DNA from: Roseiconus nitratireducens
GTDB lineage: Bacteria; Planctomycetota; Planctomycetia; Pirellulales; Pirellulaceae
Reading direction: 5' to 3'
Length of the DNA: 64,000 nucleotides
Assembly: GCF_008629675.1 (NCBI RefSeq)
Contig: NZ_VWOX01000011.1
Location: forward strand, 186,001 to 250,000
Shown one piece after another: positions 1 to 8,174 of the stretch. A program made the position numbers and the translations under genes. Each line of letters opens with the position of its first letter. Position 1 is the stretch's first letter. The notes under the pieces were generated by a model that saw only the letters and a list, made by a program, of their open reading frames with translations, was not told where the DNA came from and did no database searches.

Positions 1-1287
1 TCGGATCTGGGCTTCGTTGAAACTGTCCGCGGCCACCGTGAAGATGTCGGGGTGATCGGCGTGCCAGCCGGCATAGATGGCAAAGATGTCCTCGACCGGC
101 ATGTCGGCCAGGTCACAGCTCATGGTGTACGTCGCCGGTCCAGTCATACCAATGTTGCTGTAACAGCGGTCCCCGAGGTTGTATTCGAACCGGACCAACG
201 TCACGTCGACCGGGCTGTCGAAGCTGGGCCACAACATCCGCCGCGACTCGACCACTTCGACGCTGGTCGGCGGGACGCCCATTTGATGCGGCTGGCTGAG
301 CCACAGGGCCATTTCGGCTTCGGCCGTCGCCTGGTCGGTTCGCTGCTGCGGATCGATCTCATCACCAAACCCCAATTCGTCGGCATAGGCGATCGCACGC
401 AACCGCGCCGCCGGATCCTCGGACAACTCGACCAGCCGTTTTCGGCCTTCTTCGTCACCCAGCTTCGCCAGCGCGCCGGCCGCTTCACATTGCACGCGAC
501 GGTGCCGCAGCGCGACGGTTTGATTCAATTTTGCGATCGAGGACTCGTCACCGATCAAGGCCACGGCATCACACAGCGAGACCGCCAGGGCAACCGCTTC
601 GCCCAGCCGTTTCTGGACCGTTGGCACGTCATCACCGAACGCGCGCGGGTTCTCTTCAAAGAAAGCCAGCCGCCGCGACACCTCGCCCAGCAGTTCGTTC
701 AGACCGTCCAACATTCCGGCGGCAGGATGTGACTGGACGCGCCCGCTGCGCACCAGGTAGTTGGCCAAATCCAACAACGATGCGGCCAGCGCCGGCTCGG
801 AAAGACTTTTCAGGACTTCTGGAAAGACCGCATCGACCGACCAGTCGTCGTGTTGCATCAGCGGGCTGAGCACCAGTCCGGCGTCCATCCAATCGGTCGG
901 GGGCCGATCGTTCAAGATCTGCACCAACACGCGCAGCGCCTTGTCCGTCCGTTGCAGCGACAGCAAGTGCAACAGCAGGTGCCGGTTGGAAACCTCCGCC
1001 GGCAGCGAACGGTCGATCTGGTCGATCACGTCGGGTTCCAGGCTACCGAGCATCGAATCGGTCTGCTCGGCCCGGTCCTTGATGAGCAAGTCGTGAACGA
1101 CGCGCAGCAGCGCGCCGATGATCGCCGGATCGGATTCCTGCAATGTCGCCGGATCGTCGGCCAGCTGGGCCAGGATCGCGACCGCGGCGGGGGCATCGCC
1201 CGCGGCCAGTTCGCGCAAGTGATACCCGGCCGCGACCGGATCGGCCTGTTTCCCCAACAACGGGGCGAGAGATTGTTGGATGGACAC
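1..1287 (-). CDS. HEAT-like repeat protein, C-terminus beyond window
   Basis: The minus-strand frame is open from about position 1509 to the left edge, so the protein is cut at its C-terminus. It reads as alternating helices rich in Leu and Ala (for example GDAPAAVAILAQLADDP), resembling HEAT/ARM-type scaffolds. The last ~90 visible residues change to a beta-rich part with aromatic and Cys residues (RCYSNIGMTGP, YTMSCDLADMP). I see no signal peptide and no catalytic motif. I prefer the GTG at 1287 (then SIQQSLAPLLGKQADP). The alternative ATG at 1509 would add 74 residues of Arg/Ser/Cys-rich, non-native-looking sequence that includes a 14-bp tandem duplication (1335-1362). It lies downstream of another HEAT-like gene on the same strand. 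Function is unknown. Confidence 0.6.
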   Translation of the reverse strand, partial: MSIQQSLAPLLGKQADPVAAGYHLRELAAGDAPAAVAILAQLADDPATLQESDPAIIGALLRVVHDLLIKDRAEQTDSMLGSLEPDVIDQIDRSLPAEVSNRHLLLHLLSLQRTDKALRVLVQILNDRPPTDWMDAGLVLSPLMQHDDWSVDAVFPEVLKSLSEPALAASLLDLANYLVRSGRVQSHPAAGMLDGLNELLGEVSRRLAFFEENPRAFGDDVPTVQKRLGEAVALAVSLCDAVALIGDESSIAKLNQTVALRHRRVQCEAAGALAKLGDEEGRKRLVELSEDPAARLRAIAYADELGFGDEIDPQQRTDQATAEAEMALWLSQPHQMGVPPTSVEVVESRRMLWPSFDSPVDVTLVRFEYNLGDRCYSNIGMTGPATYTMSCDLADMPVEDIFAIYAGWHADHPDIFTVAADSFNEAQIR

Positions 1288-1565
1288 GAGATGGCAACCG
1301 GAATCGGGGTGGGAACACAGAAGCCTGCAATCGGCCAGTGGTGCGGGCCCAGTGGTGCGGGCCGAATTGCGAGCCAGCCGCGGGAAAACGCGGCCGACCG
1401 ATGCGACGCCGCCAGTTTCGAGCACCGTGAAAGTCTTGTCGACCCTGCACGGCGCCGACGCACCGCCTTCGTCGTCGGAAGTATCCGACGCAGGGGATTC
1501 GCAGGACATTCAGCAGGGCATTCAAACGCCTGGACGTTCAAGCCCCGGGTCGCCGATTGCCCGCC

Positions 1566-2939
1566 CTAGCTCTTCTGCGGTTCGACTTTGGCCGCATCCG
1601 GAACCAGCTTGCGAGCGGCCTCGTGAATGTCTCGGCGAGCCTGCTGGAGCTGCTTTTCACCGGCGGGCGTGTCGCCGTCGGGCATCGGAATCATCAGTTC
1701 CTCGTAGATGATCCCGAAGATGTCGTGTTCGGCCGGCACCGCGAATCCAATTTCGGTCACGGGGACGGACATCAAACGGGCGATCGTCGCGGCCGCGACG
1801 TCGCCGACCTCAATGTCCCCGCCGGCCTGCCCCAGGAACCGTTTCTGGACCACGACGCGACCATCGTCCAGGTATCGGGCAACGAGTGCGGCGTCCGCGG
1901 GAGCCCCCAGCCGGGCAATCGTTTGCAGGCAGCGGGCAAGTAATTCTGGATCAGGATTGGCTGCCAGGGTTTCCCGCGCCAGACGCATCGCGATGTCCAA
2001 TTCCCATTCCAACGCCAAACGCAGGACACCCTCCCGGCTGCTGAGGTGGCTTTTCAACATCCAAGCGGAAACCAGCTTGCGAAACGAGTCGCCCAGGACG
2101 CGGTCGCGAAGAAACTCCTTCGCGGTGTACAGCTGCATCAGCGACACCACGATCCGGTCGTACTCACCGTAGGCGGGAAAGTTGGGGTCGGTCATCGGAA
2201 GCAACAACGCAATCAGATCCACCTTCCCGGGAGGAATCTGCCGACCGACGCCTTTGTCGACCAGGTTGGACTTCACCTCCGCCATCGCCAGCATCAGTTC
2301 CTGCGGCGTGCCGCCCAACGACTCGACCAACTGCGGATGCTCACGGTACAGCTCGACAAAGATTTCGCGGACCCGCGGCGAATCTCCGAACCATTTGCGG
2401 AGGGCCGGCCAATTCTCAAGCTCCGCATCTTCGCCGCGCAGAAATGACTCGATTCGGGCTTCCAAGTCAACTTCGCGGAGCGTCGTGATCAACCGTGACA
2501 GACGCGCCGATTGTTCCTGATCGTCCGTTCGCTGGAGCGCCTCGCGCAGCATCGGCAAGGTGCGGAAGCCCAACTGGTACAGTTGCTCAGATGCCCGCTC
2601 GCGTTCGGCGAACCGCTTCCCGCCGAGCGATTCGATCAACCGCTGCGCACGAGATTGCAGCTGAGCGGCAGACGCTTGTTCCGCCTGCGTTGCAGCCTCC
2701 GCGGGCCCGGATGCGGACGGATTCGATTCGGCGGCCGCGGGTGCGGTTTGAGGGGCACCCGCAGCTGCTTGGTCGTCTGGCTGGGCTGGCGGCTGAGCTG
2801 CGGCGTTCGCGTTGCCGAAGGCGAAAATCCCCAACAGGCAGAAAATCAACGTCGGCGTCCGATCGCGACGGCGGACACCGTGTTTCACTTGGGGAGATGG
2901 ATCGATCATGCCGTTGGGTGGGTCGGGCGGAGACGACAC
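1566..2939 (-). CDS. Secreted helical-repeat protein, hypothetical
   Basis: The product has up to 457 residues. A hydrophobic stretch (LIFCLLGIFAFGNANAAA) near residue 30 looks like a signal peptide or N-terminal anchor. An Ala/Pro/Gln-rich linker to about residue 90 follows, then a helical body containing LIESLGGKRFAERERASEQL. That phrase is typical of the planctomycete HEAT-like proteins that begin with a repeat on cumulative wear of paired helices. The true start may be the internal Met (MIDPSPQVKHG) about 10 codons in, closer to the signal sequence. The C-terminus carries an acidic/helical tail. It is on the same strand as, and directly upstream of, the truncated HEAT-like gene, so the two may be co-transcribed. 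No enzymatic motif is visible. Likely a periplasmic scaffold, by inference. Confidence 0.7.
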   Translation of the reverse strand: MSSPPDPPNGMIDPSPQVKHGVRRRDRTPTLIFCLLGIFAFGNANAAAQPPAQPDDQAAAGAPQTAPAAAESNPSASGPAEAATQAEQASAAQLQSRAQRLIESLGGKRFAERERASEQLYQLGFRTLPMLREALQRTDDQEQSARLSRLITTLREVDLEARIESFLRGEDAELENWPALRKWFGDSPRVREIFVELYREHPQLVESLGGTPQELMLAMAEVKSNLVDKGVGRQIPPGKVDLIALLLPMTDPNFPAYGEYDRIVVSLMQLYTAKEFLRDRVLGDSFRKLVSAWMLKSHLSSREGVLRLALEWELDIAMRLARETLAANPDPELLARCLQTIARLGAPADAALVARYLDDGRVVVQKRFLGQAGGDIEVGDVAAATIARLMSVPVTEIGFAVPAEHDIFGIIYEELMIPMPDGDTPAGEKQLQQARRDIHEAARKLVPDAAKVEPQKS

Positions 2940-3082
2940 AGGACGCTGCGACCGTGTTTTCGCTTGTCGATTCTACAACGGCCGGCTACCCTGTGGGCAG
3001 TGGCATTTTTGCCGCCGATCACGGCGACCAGAAATGCATTCATGGGATTTACGGCCACTTGCAGCCTTTCTGCTAAAGAGCC

Positions 3083-4435
3083 ATGCAAACAAAGCACCAT
3101 TCGGGCGACGACACGTCGTCGGCCCCCGCATCTTCGCGACCATCGACCTCGCAGTCGTCTTCGTTTTCCGCAGATTCAGATTCGGTTTCTTTGCCAGATT
3201 CGTTCCCTCCCGCGGATCCGCAGTCCGCGTCCTCGGCCCAACCGCCCGCTGCGGGGGACCGCCGACCGACCGGCCGTTCGACCCAATGTGTCCACGCCGG
3301 CGAGGCACGTCAGAAGGATTCCGGCAGCATCACGACGCCGATCTACACGGCGGCCACCTTCACCTTCGAATCGACCGACGACGTGTTGCGGTTTGTCGAA
3401 GGCCAGGACCTGCGTGAAGAATACGGTCGTTACGGCAACCCGAACGAAAAGAGTGTCGAGGCCAAGATCGCTGCGCTGGAGAACTGCGAGCAGGCAATCC
3501 TGTACGGCAGTGGGATGGCGGCAATCGTCGGGCTGTTGATGACCAAGTTGTCGTCCGGTGACGAAATCGTCTTCTTTGACCAGTGTTACCACCGCAGCCG
3601 TGAATTCTGTGCCAAGCACTTGTCGCGATTTGGCGTGGTGACCCGGCAGGTCACCACCGGCGATTACGACGCGATGGAATCTGCGATCAACGAGCGTACC
3701 AAGCTGTTGGTCAGTGAATCGCCCACCAATCCACACCTGTCGGTCATCGACCTGGAAAAGTTTGCCGCGATCGGCAAAGCCAATGAAGTCGAAACACTGA
3801 TTGATGCCACGTTGGCAACGCCCATCAACATGAACCCGACCGACTACGGGATCGACTACGTCCTGCACTCGGCCACCAAGTACCTTGGCGGGCACAACGA
3901 CCTGCTGGCGGGTGTCCTGTGCGGATCGGCCGAACAGTTGGAACCGATCCGCAAGATGCGGGGCATCCTGGGCAACATCAGCACGCCGCACAACCTGTAC
4001 TTGTTGGAACGGGGCCTGAAGACGTTCGAATTGCGGATGCAACGCCAAAATGAAAATGGACTTCGCGTTGCCCGATTCCTGGAAGCCCATCCCCGCGTCC
4101 AACGCGTGTACTACCCCGGTCTGGAAAGCCATCCCACGCACGAGATCGCCGCGGCGCAGATGCGCGGCTTTGGCGGCTTGATCACGTTCACGCTTCGCGA
4201 CGCCGACTGGAAGCAGACGGCACGCGTCGTCGACGCCGCACGCATCCCGCGGATCGCGCCCAGCCTGGGCGGTGTCGAATCGCTGATCGAGCAACCGCTG
4301 GTGATGAGTTACTACCATTGCAGCCCCGAAGACCGTCAACGATTCGGAATCGAAGACAACATGATTCGGATGTCCTGCGGCATCGAAAACGGCGACGACC
4401 TGATCGCGGATTTGGATCAGGCTCTGTCGGTATGA
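3083..4435 (+). CDS. Cystathionine gamma-synthase-like PLP enzyme
   Basis: A 450-residue Cys/Met-metabolism PLP-dependent enzyme. The first ~65 residues are a low-complexity Ser/Pro leader with no alternative ATG. The catalytic domain follows: YGRYGNPNEKSVEAKIAALE, then GSGMAAI, then the PLP-binding lysine K266 in HSATKYLGGHND, and the C-terminal SLGGVESLIEQPLVMSYY. The Asp in LIDATLATP is the usual pyridine-nitrogen ligand. The HND after the lysine motif and the overall spacing recall plant-type cystathionine gamma-synthases more than gamma-lyases. The expected role is making cystathionine from an activated homoserine and cysteine, but this fold also includes O-acetylhomoserine sulfhydrylases and lyases. 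It overlaps the next gene by 4 bp (ATGA), so the two are probably translationally coupled. Confidence 0.85.
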   Translation: MQTKHHSGDDTSSAPASSRPSTSQSSSFSADSDSVSLPDSFPPADPQSASSAQPPAAGDRRPTGRSTQCVHAGEARQKDSGSITTPIYTAATFTFESTDDVLRFVEGQDLREEYGRYGNPNEKSVEAKIAALENCEQAILYGSGMAAIVGLLMTKLSSGDEIVFFDQCYHRSREFCAKHLSRFGVVTRQVTTGDYDAMESAINERTKLLVSESPTNPHLSVIDLEKFAAIGKANEVETLIDATLATPINMNPTDYGIDYVLHSATKYLGGHNDLLAGVLCGSAEQLEPIRKMRGILGNISTPHNLYLLERGLKTFELRMQRQNENGLRVARFLEAHPRVQRVYYPGLESHPTHEIAAAQMRGFGGLITFTLRDADWKQTARVVDAARIPRIAPSLGGVESLIEQPLVMSYYHCSPEDRQRFGIEDNMIRMSCGIENGDDLIADLDQALSV

Positions 4436-5619
4436 GCGACGAAACGGACGTCCCTCAGGGCGACGCGGCGCCCCCGCCGTATTCTTTTCGTACGCGTGCC
4501 ATCCACGTCGGCAATGAGATCGATCCGTTGACCGGCGCGGTCGTTCCACCGATCCACCTGGCCAGCACCTACCGCCAACCGGGTGCGGGCGAGTGGGGCG
4601 AATTCGATTACTCGCGCAGCGGCAATCCCACGCGGACCCGTCTGCAGCAGACGCTCGCCTCACTGGAATCGGGAACCGGGGCCCTGGCATTCGCCAGCGG
4701 GATGGCCGCCATCCATTGCGTCACCATGCTGCTTGGAAAAGGCGATCACATCATCGCCGGTTGCGACCTGTATGGCGGCGCTTACCGTTTGCTGCACAAG
4801 ATTTGCAACCGCAGCGGGATCGAGGTGACGCTGGTCGACATGGCCGATCCGGCGGCGGTGGAAGCCGCCATCACCCCGGCGACGCGACTGATCTGGGCGG
4901 AAACCATCGGCAACCCGCGGCTGTCGATCCCCGACCTGCGTGCCATTTCGGCGATCGCCCGTCGACACGGCATCTGGACCGGAGTCGACAACACGTTCGG
5001 CACACCGGCGCTGATCCGCCCGCTGGAACACGGCATCGACATCGTGATGCACTCGGCCACCAAATACCTTGGCGGCCACAGTGATTGCCTGGGTGGGACC
5101 CTGGCCGTCGCCGATGAATCGTTGTTTGATTCGCTGTACTACATCCAGAACGCAACCGGCGCCGTGCTGGATCCCATGAGCTGCTTCCTGGTCAGTCGCG
5201 GCCTGAAGACGTTGCAGTTACGGGTGCGCGAACAATCGGCCACCGCGTTGGAGATTGCCCGCTGGCTGCAGCAACATCCCCGGGTCCGCACGGTGCTGTA
5301 CCCCGGACTGCCTTCGCACCCGCAACACGAGCTTGCCAAACAAACGCTGCAGGGCGGTTTTGGCGCGATGGTGACCTTCGAGTTGGATGCGTCGATCGAA
5401 GAGACGGCTCGGGTGTGCGAATCGACCAAGCTGTTCCACTTGGCTGTCAGCCTGGGCGCGGTCGAATCGTTGATCGAACAACCGGCGACGATGTCGCACG
5501 CCAGCTACGATGCGGAAGATCGGGCCCGGTTCGGGATCACCGACGGCTTGATCCGATTGTCGGTCGGGCTGGAATCCTTTGAAGACCTCCGCAACGATTT
5601 GCAACAAGCGATCGGCTAG
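4432..5619 (+). CDS. Cystathionine gamma-lyase-like PLP enzyme
   Basis: The product has 395 residues from the ATG at 4432, which overlaps the upstream stop codon (ATGA). A longer in-frame start at 4318 would run inside the previous gene and is rejected. It has the full trans-sulfuration PLP fold: TRAIHVGNEIDPLTGAVVPP at the N-terminus, FDYSRSGNPTR, ASGMAAI, PLP lysine K211 in HSATKYLGGHSD, and SLGAVESLIEQPATMSH near the C-terminus. This set is common to cystathionine gamma-lyase/synthase and methionine gamma-lyase. With the upstream gene it could form a complete trans-sulfuration pair interconverting cysteine and homocysteine. Which direction each enzyme runs cannot be told from sequence alone. 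Confidence 0.85.
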   Translation: MSDETDVPQGDAAPPPYSFRTRAIHVGNEIDPLTGAVVPPIHLASTYRQPGAGEWGEFDYSRSGNPTRTRLQQTLASLESGTGALAFASGMAAIHCVTMLLGKGDHIIAGCDLYGGAYRLLHKICNRSGIEVTLVDMADPAAVEAAITPATRLIWAETIGNPRLSIPDLRAISAIARRHGIWTGVDNTFGTPALIRPLEHGIDIVMHSATKYLGGHSDCLGGTLAVADESLFDSLYYIQNATGAVLDPMSCFLVSRGLKTLQLRVREQSATALEIARWLQQHPRVRTVLYPGLPSHPQHELAKQTLQGGFGAMVTFELDASIEETARVCESTKLFHLAVSLGAVESLIEQPATMSHASYDAEDRARFGITDGLIRLSVGLESFEDLRNDLQQAIG

Positions 5620-5647
5620 CGGGACAGCGTCACTTTCAATCCGGACC

Positions 5648-5722
5648 GGAAAAGGGGACGGGGGTCAATAGTGCAAAGCACCCGGAGGGCCGTTCCGGCT
5701 ATTGACCCCCGTCCCCTTTTCC
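5648..5722. repeat. Perfect 24-bp inverted repeat (hairpin)
   Basis: Arms at 5648-5671 and 5699-5722 are perfect complements around a 27-nt loop. The core is GGGGACGGGGGTCAATAG. It sits between two convergent genes (stops at 5619 and 5728), so transcripts from either strand would fold into a very stable stem. It resembles REP-type palindromes and may double as a bidirectional terminator, though there is no clear T-run. Confidence 0.8.
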
Positions 5723-5727
5723 TCCGC

Positions 5728-7212
5728 TCACCACCGCATCCGGCCCGAATTGCTTCCGCTGCTGTCGGTGAACCAGGGCGCGTTGCGATAGCGACGGCTG
5801 CCGGGGTAGCGGCGCCGTCCGGCCCGCCGCGCCTGTTCGCTCATCGCGGCGCCCGCGGCCTGCGCCATCGCGCTGATCAACACCTGCGTCACCGGATGGG
5901 TCGCCACCTGCGTCATTTGTTCGCCGAGGGTGGGTCCCCAACGTTGCGCCTGTCGCAAACGATCCCAAAGCATCTCCACGTCGCGTTCGGTTTCGGCACG
6001 CTGCAGCTCCGTGACCACGTCAACGGTGGGAAGAAACGTTGAACGGCTTCCGTCAAATCGCGCCGCGCGGAACCGCTGGATCAAGCGACCCACCGCGTCC
6101 AGGCAGCCTTGCAATTGCTGCAGCTCCTGATGTTGCCGCCGCGTGTCCTGGTCCAAGTGGGCCAGCTGCTCCTGGACGCCGACAATGCGGGCGACGATTT
6201 GATCGTCCGTCAAGGTTGGCGTCCGCCGGGCCCGTGACGCCAAGTCGCGCGAATCGAATTGCGACAACATGTTTCGAAAGGCATTGACCGCCTCTCGGTA
6301 GTAGGATCCGCGCGTGTCCTGCAGATCGTTCAACTCTCCCTGCAGCGTTTCACATTGCTGCCGGAGACTCTCCAGCTGGACCATCTGCTCGCCATGCCGT
6401 TGGTTGAGTTTCTCGACTTCGGCGATGGCCTTCGTCAAGCCGACTTCGTCGGCCACCTCGTCGCGGCGTTGCTCCAATTCGGTCATCACGGTATCCAGCG
6501 CGGACCGATCCTCCGCGATGATCTTCCGCATCTGCTCGGGAGTTTTGATCAGAAAGTCATACCCCTGCTTGGCCTTGCGGTAGTCGATGAACTTGGCCAA
6601 CCAGCGATCCATTCGCCGCGTGAACCCGCGTTTTTCGTATTCCGAGGTGCCGAACTGGCGGTCCTTCAGATACTGGAACAACGCACTGTCCTTGTAGGAC
6701 GGCAGCTTCCTTGCGGCGTCCTGCTCGATCTCGCTCAAATTCGCCTCGGCTCGCTCCAGCGCCACTTCGGCCGCGGCGGCTTGCGTGGACAACGTGGAGA
6801 ACGCGTCGTCGGCAGCCAACCGGGACTCGACCTGCTTGGCCAACTCCTGTTGATGCCGGTCCGCCTTGTCCAGGGATTCGTTCAGCTCAAACAGCCGGTC
6901 CTCCTGCAAGCTCCGTTGATCGCTGGCATCGGCCAGGTTCTGACCGACGCGACGCTGGTGATCGGCTTTGCGCATCAAGATCCGCGAGACCTCGCTGCGA
7001 ACTTCGATCCAGGAGTTCTGGATCGCCTCCCGCGTCAGTTCCGGCAGGTAGTGTTCCGCCAAATCAACCAGCGCATCGCTCCGGTCGTCATCCAGTTCAC
7101 CGCGTTGCGAGTCGATCGACTGCATGCTCACGCGTTGGTGCTCCAACCGTTCCTGAACGCCCTTGTATCCGTCCATCAATTGACGGTGCATCATCGGTCC
7201 GGAAATGGTCAT
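5728..7212 (-). CDS. Long coiled-coil protein of the FtsK/TelA-like cluster
   Basis: The 494-residue product is almost entirely predicted helix with heptad-like Leu/Gln/Glu/Arg patterns (ELAKQVESRLAADD, QLESLRQQCETLQGELNDLQ). I see no signal peptide. The C-terminal ~60 residues contain a short Ala-rich hydrophobic stretch (VTQVLISAMAQAAGAAMS) followed by an Arg/Tyr-rich tail (RRAGRRRYPGSRRYRNAP). An alternative start is the MMHRQ Met six codons in. It is transcribed away from the TelA-like gene and lies 114 bp after the small membrane-protein gene, on the same strand. I do not recognise the family. From context it may be a structural or tethering partner of the ATPase encoded on the other side of the divergent promoter, by inference. 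Confidence 0.8.
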   Translation of the reverse strand: MTISGPMMHRQLMDGYKGVQERLEHQRVSMQSIDSQRGELDDDRSDALVDLAEHYLPELTREAIQNSWIEVRSEVSRILMRKADHQRRVGQNLADASDQRSLQEDRLFELNESLDKADRHQQELAKQVESRLAADDAFSTLSTQAAAAEVALERAEANLSEIEQDAARKLPSYKDSALFQYLKDRQFGTSEYEKRGFTRRMDRWLAKFIDYRKAKQGYDFLIKTPEQMRKIIAEDRSALDTVMTELEQRRDEVADEVGLTKAIAEVEKLNQRHGEQMVQLESLRQQCETLQGELNDLQDTRGSYYREAVNAFRNMLSQFDSRDLASRARRTPTLTDDQIVARIVGVQEQLAHLDQDTRRQHQELQQLQGCLDAVGRLIQRFRAARFDGSRSTFLPTVDVVTELQRAETERDVEMLWDRLRQAQRWGPTLGEQMTQVATHPVTQVLISAMAQAAGAAMSEQARRAGRRRYPGSRRYRNAPWFTDSSGSNSGRMRW

Positions 7213-7326
7213 CTGCAGTTACTCAGTGATCGAGAAGTTGGGAATCGACGACGTCGGGATCCGCCGGTGCGTCGACGGGCATCCACGTCCGTGCGCTCTT
7301 TCGGACGCTCGTTCGGTTGACACCGG

Positions 7327-7707
7327 TCAGCCAAAGAAATACCACAGCCCGCCGGCGGTGGCGGCCAGACCTGCCAGGGAAAACAGGATCCGATCGCGCC
7401 ACACCCAACAGTGGGCCATAAAGTTTTTGAAGCCCGCCTTGGGATCCTCGTACGTGTATCGCGTCTCCATGTACTGATCGATTGCCGCATCGATTTCCTG
7501 CTCGGTGACACTGTCACCGGACAACCGCGCGGTCCGCATCAGCTTGTCACGCAGCGCTTTGCGCATATCGTCGCGGTGAAACATCTCTTCGGCTGCCTGT
7601 CGCTGCTCGCGCATTTCGCGGGCAACGTCCATGACCCGCAGGGTCTCTTCCAGCGTGAGTTCCGAGCGGAGATCGGGACGGGGCGCTCGGGCTTGTGCTT
7701 GACTCAT
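7327..7707 (-). CDS. Small C-tail-anchored protein
   Basis: The product has 126 residues when started at the ATG at 7707 (SQAQARAPRPDLRSELTLEE). A longer start at 7782 adds an Arg-rich, unconvincing leader. The body is helical and charged (ETLRVMDVAREMREQRQAAEE). It ends in one membrane segment (ILFSLAGLAATAGGLWYFF), leaving the N-terminus cytoplasmic as a tail-anchored protein. It resembles the short DUF6384-type proteins, but I name that family with little confidence. It is the first gene of the leftward operon, facing the TelA-like gene across a 467-bp promoter region. Confidence 0.8.
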   Translation of the reverse strand: MSQAQARAPRPDLRSELTLEETLRVMDVAREMREQRQAAEEMFHRDDMRKALRDKLMRTARLSGDSVTEQEIDAAIDQYMETRYTYEDPKAGFKNFMAHCWVWRDRILFSLAGLAATAGGLWYFFG

Positions 7708-8174
7708 CTGCAATCTCGCGACGTACCAAAACGGGTTCGGGCGGCTGGACGGTTTGCCCGCGCGTGCTCGGGCCGACGGCATTCACCGACATTAGGATAC
7801 CGGTTCCGGACGAATAACCCAGTGCCGAACGGCTGAATAAGCCCGTGCCGAACGGCCAAGATCTCCGGGCGACCGACGCGTCCGCCCCAAGGCATCCCGG
7901 GCCGAAAGCCTTGAACCACGTCGACCGGGGATTCGTGTGACCGTTCGCGCCCCGATCGACAGGGGAACGGGCCCCTTTCCCTGGCCAGGATCCGATGATT
8001 CAATGGCCCAACCGTCCTACGATTGGGGCGCAGATCTGGCCTGTACTTGGGATTGATTGCGTCGGCCTGCCGGGTGCGCTACCTTGGTACACAGAAACGA
8101 GCCCTGGCCGCCGCGCTCGTAGCGTGCCTCTACTATCTATTTGCCGAACCACTCCGTCGGAGACTTGGAAAACC
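7708..8174. promoter_or_regulatory. Divergent promoter region with ~23-bp tandem repeats
   Basis: This 467-bp gap separates the leftward coiled-coil/membrane genes from the rightward TelA-like gene. It holds the 12-bp unit GTGCCGAACGGC at 7822-7833 and again at 7845-7856, a spacing of 23 bp. A degenerate third copy lies just before (around 7803-7821). Helically phased direct repeats between divergent genes suggest a shared operator. I could not assign -10/-35 boxes. Confidence 0.4.

Noticed and set aside
1335..1362. 14-bp tandem duplication as a regulatory element
   Set aside because: Two copies of CCAGTGGTGCGGGC with no palindromic feature; more likely replication slippage. I used it only as evidence that the long start of the first gene is wrong.
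3176..4690. 504-codon open frame antisense to the two PLP-enzyme genes
   Set aside because: It spans the boundary of two well-supported genes on the other strand, and its residues show the Arg/Asp/Gly/Val-rich look of an antisense high-GC shadow.
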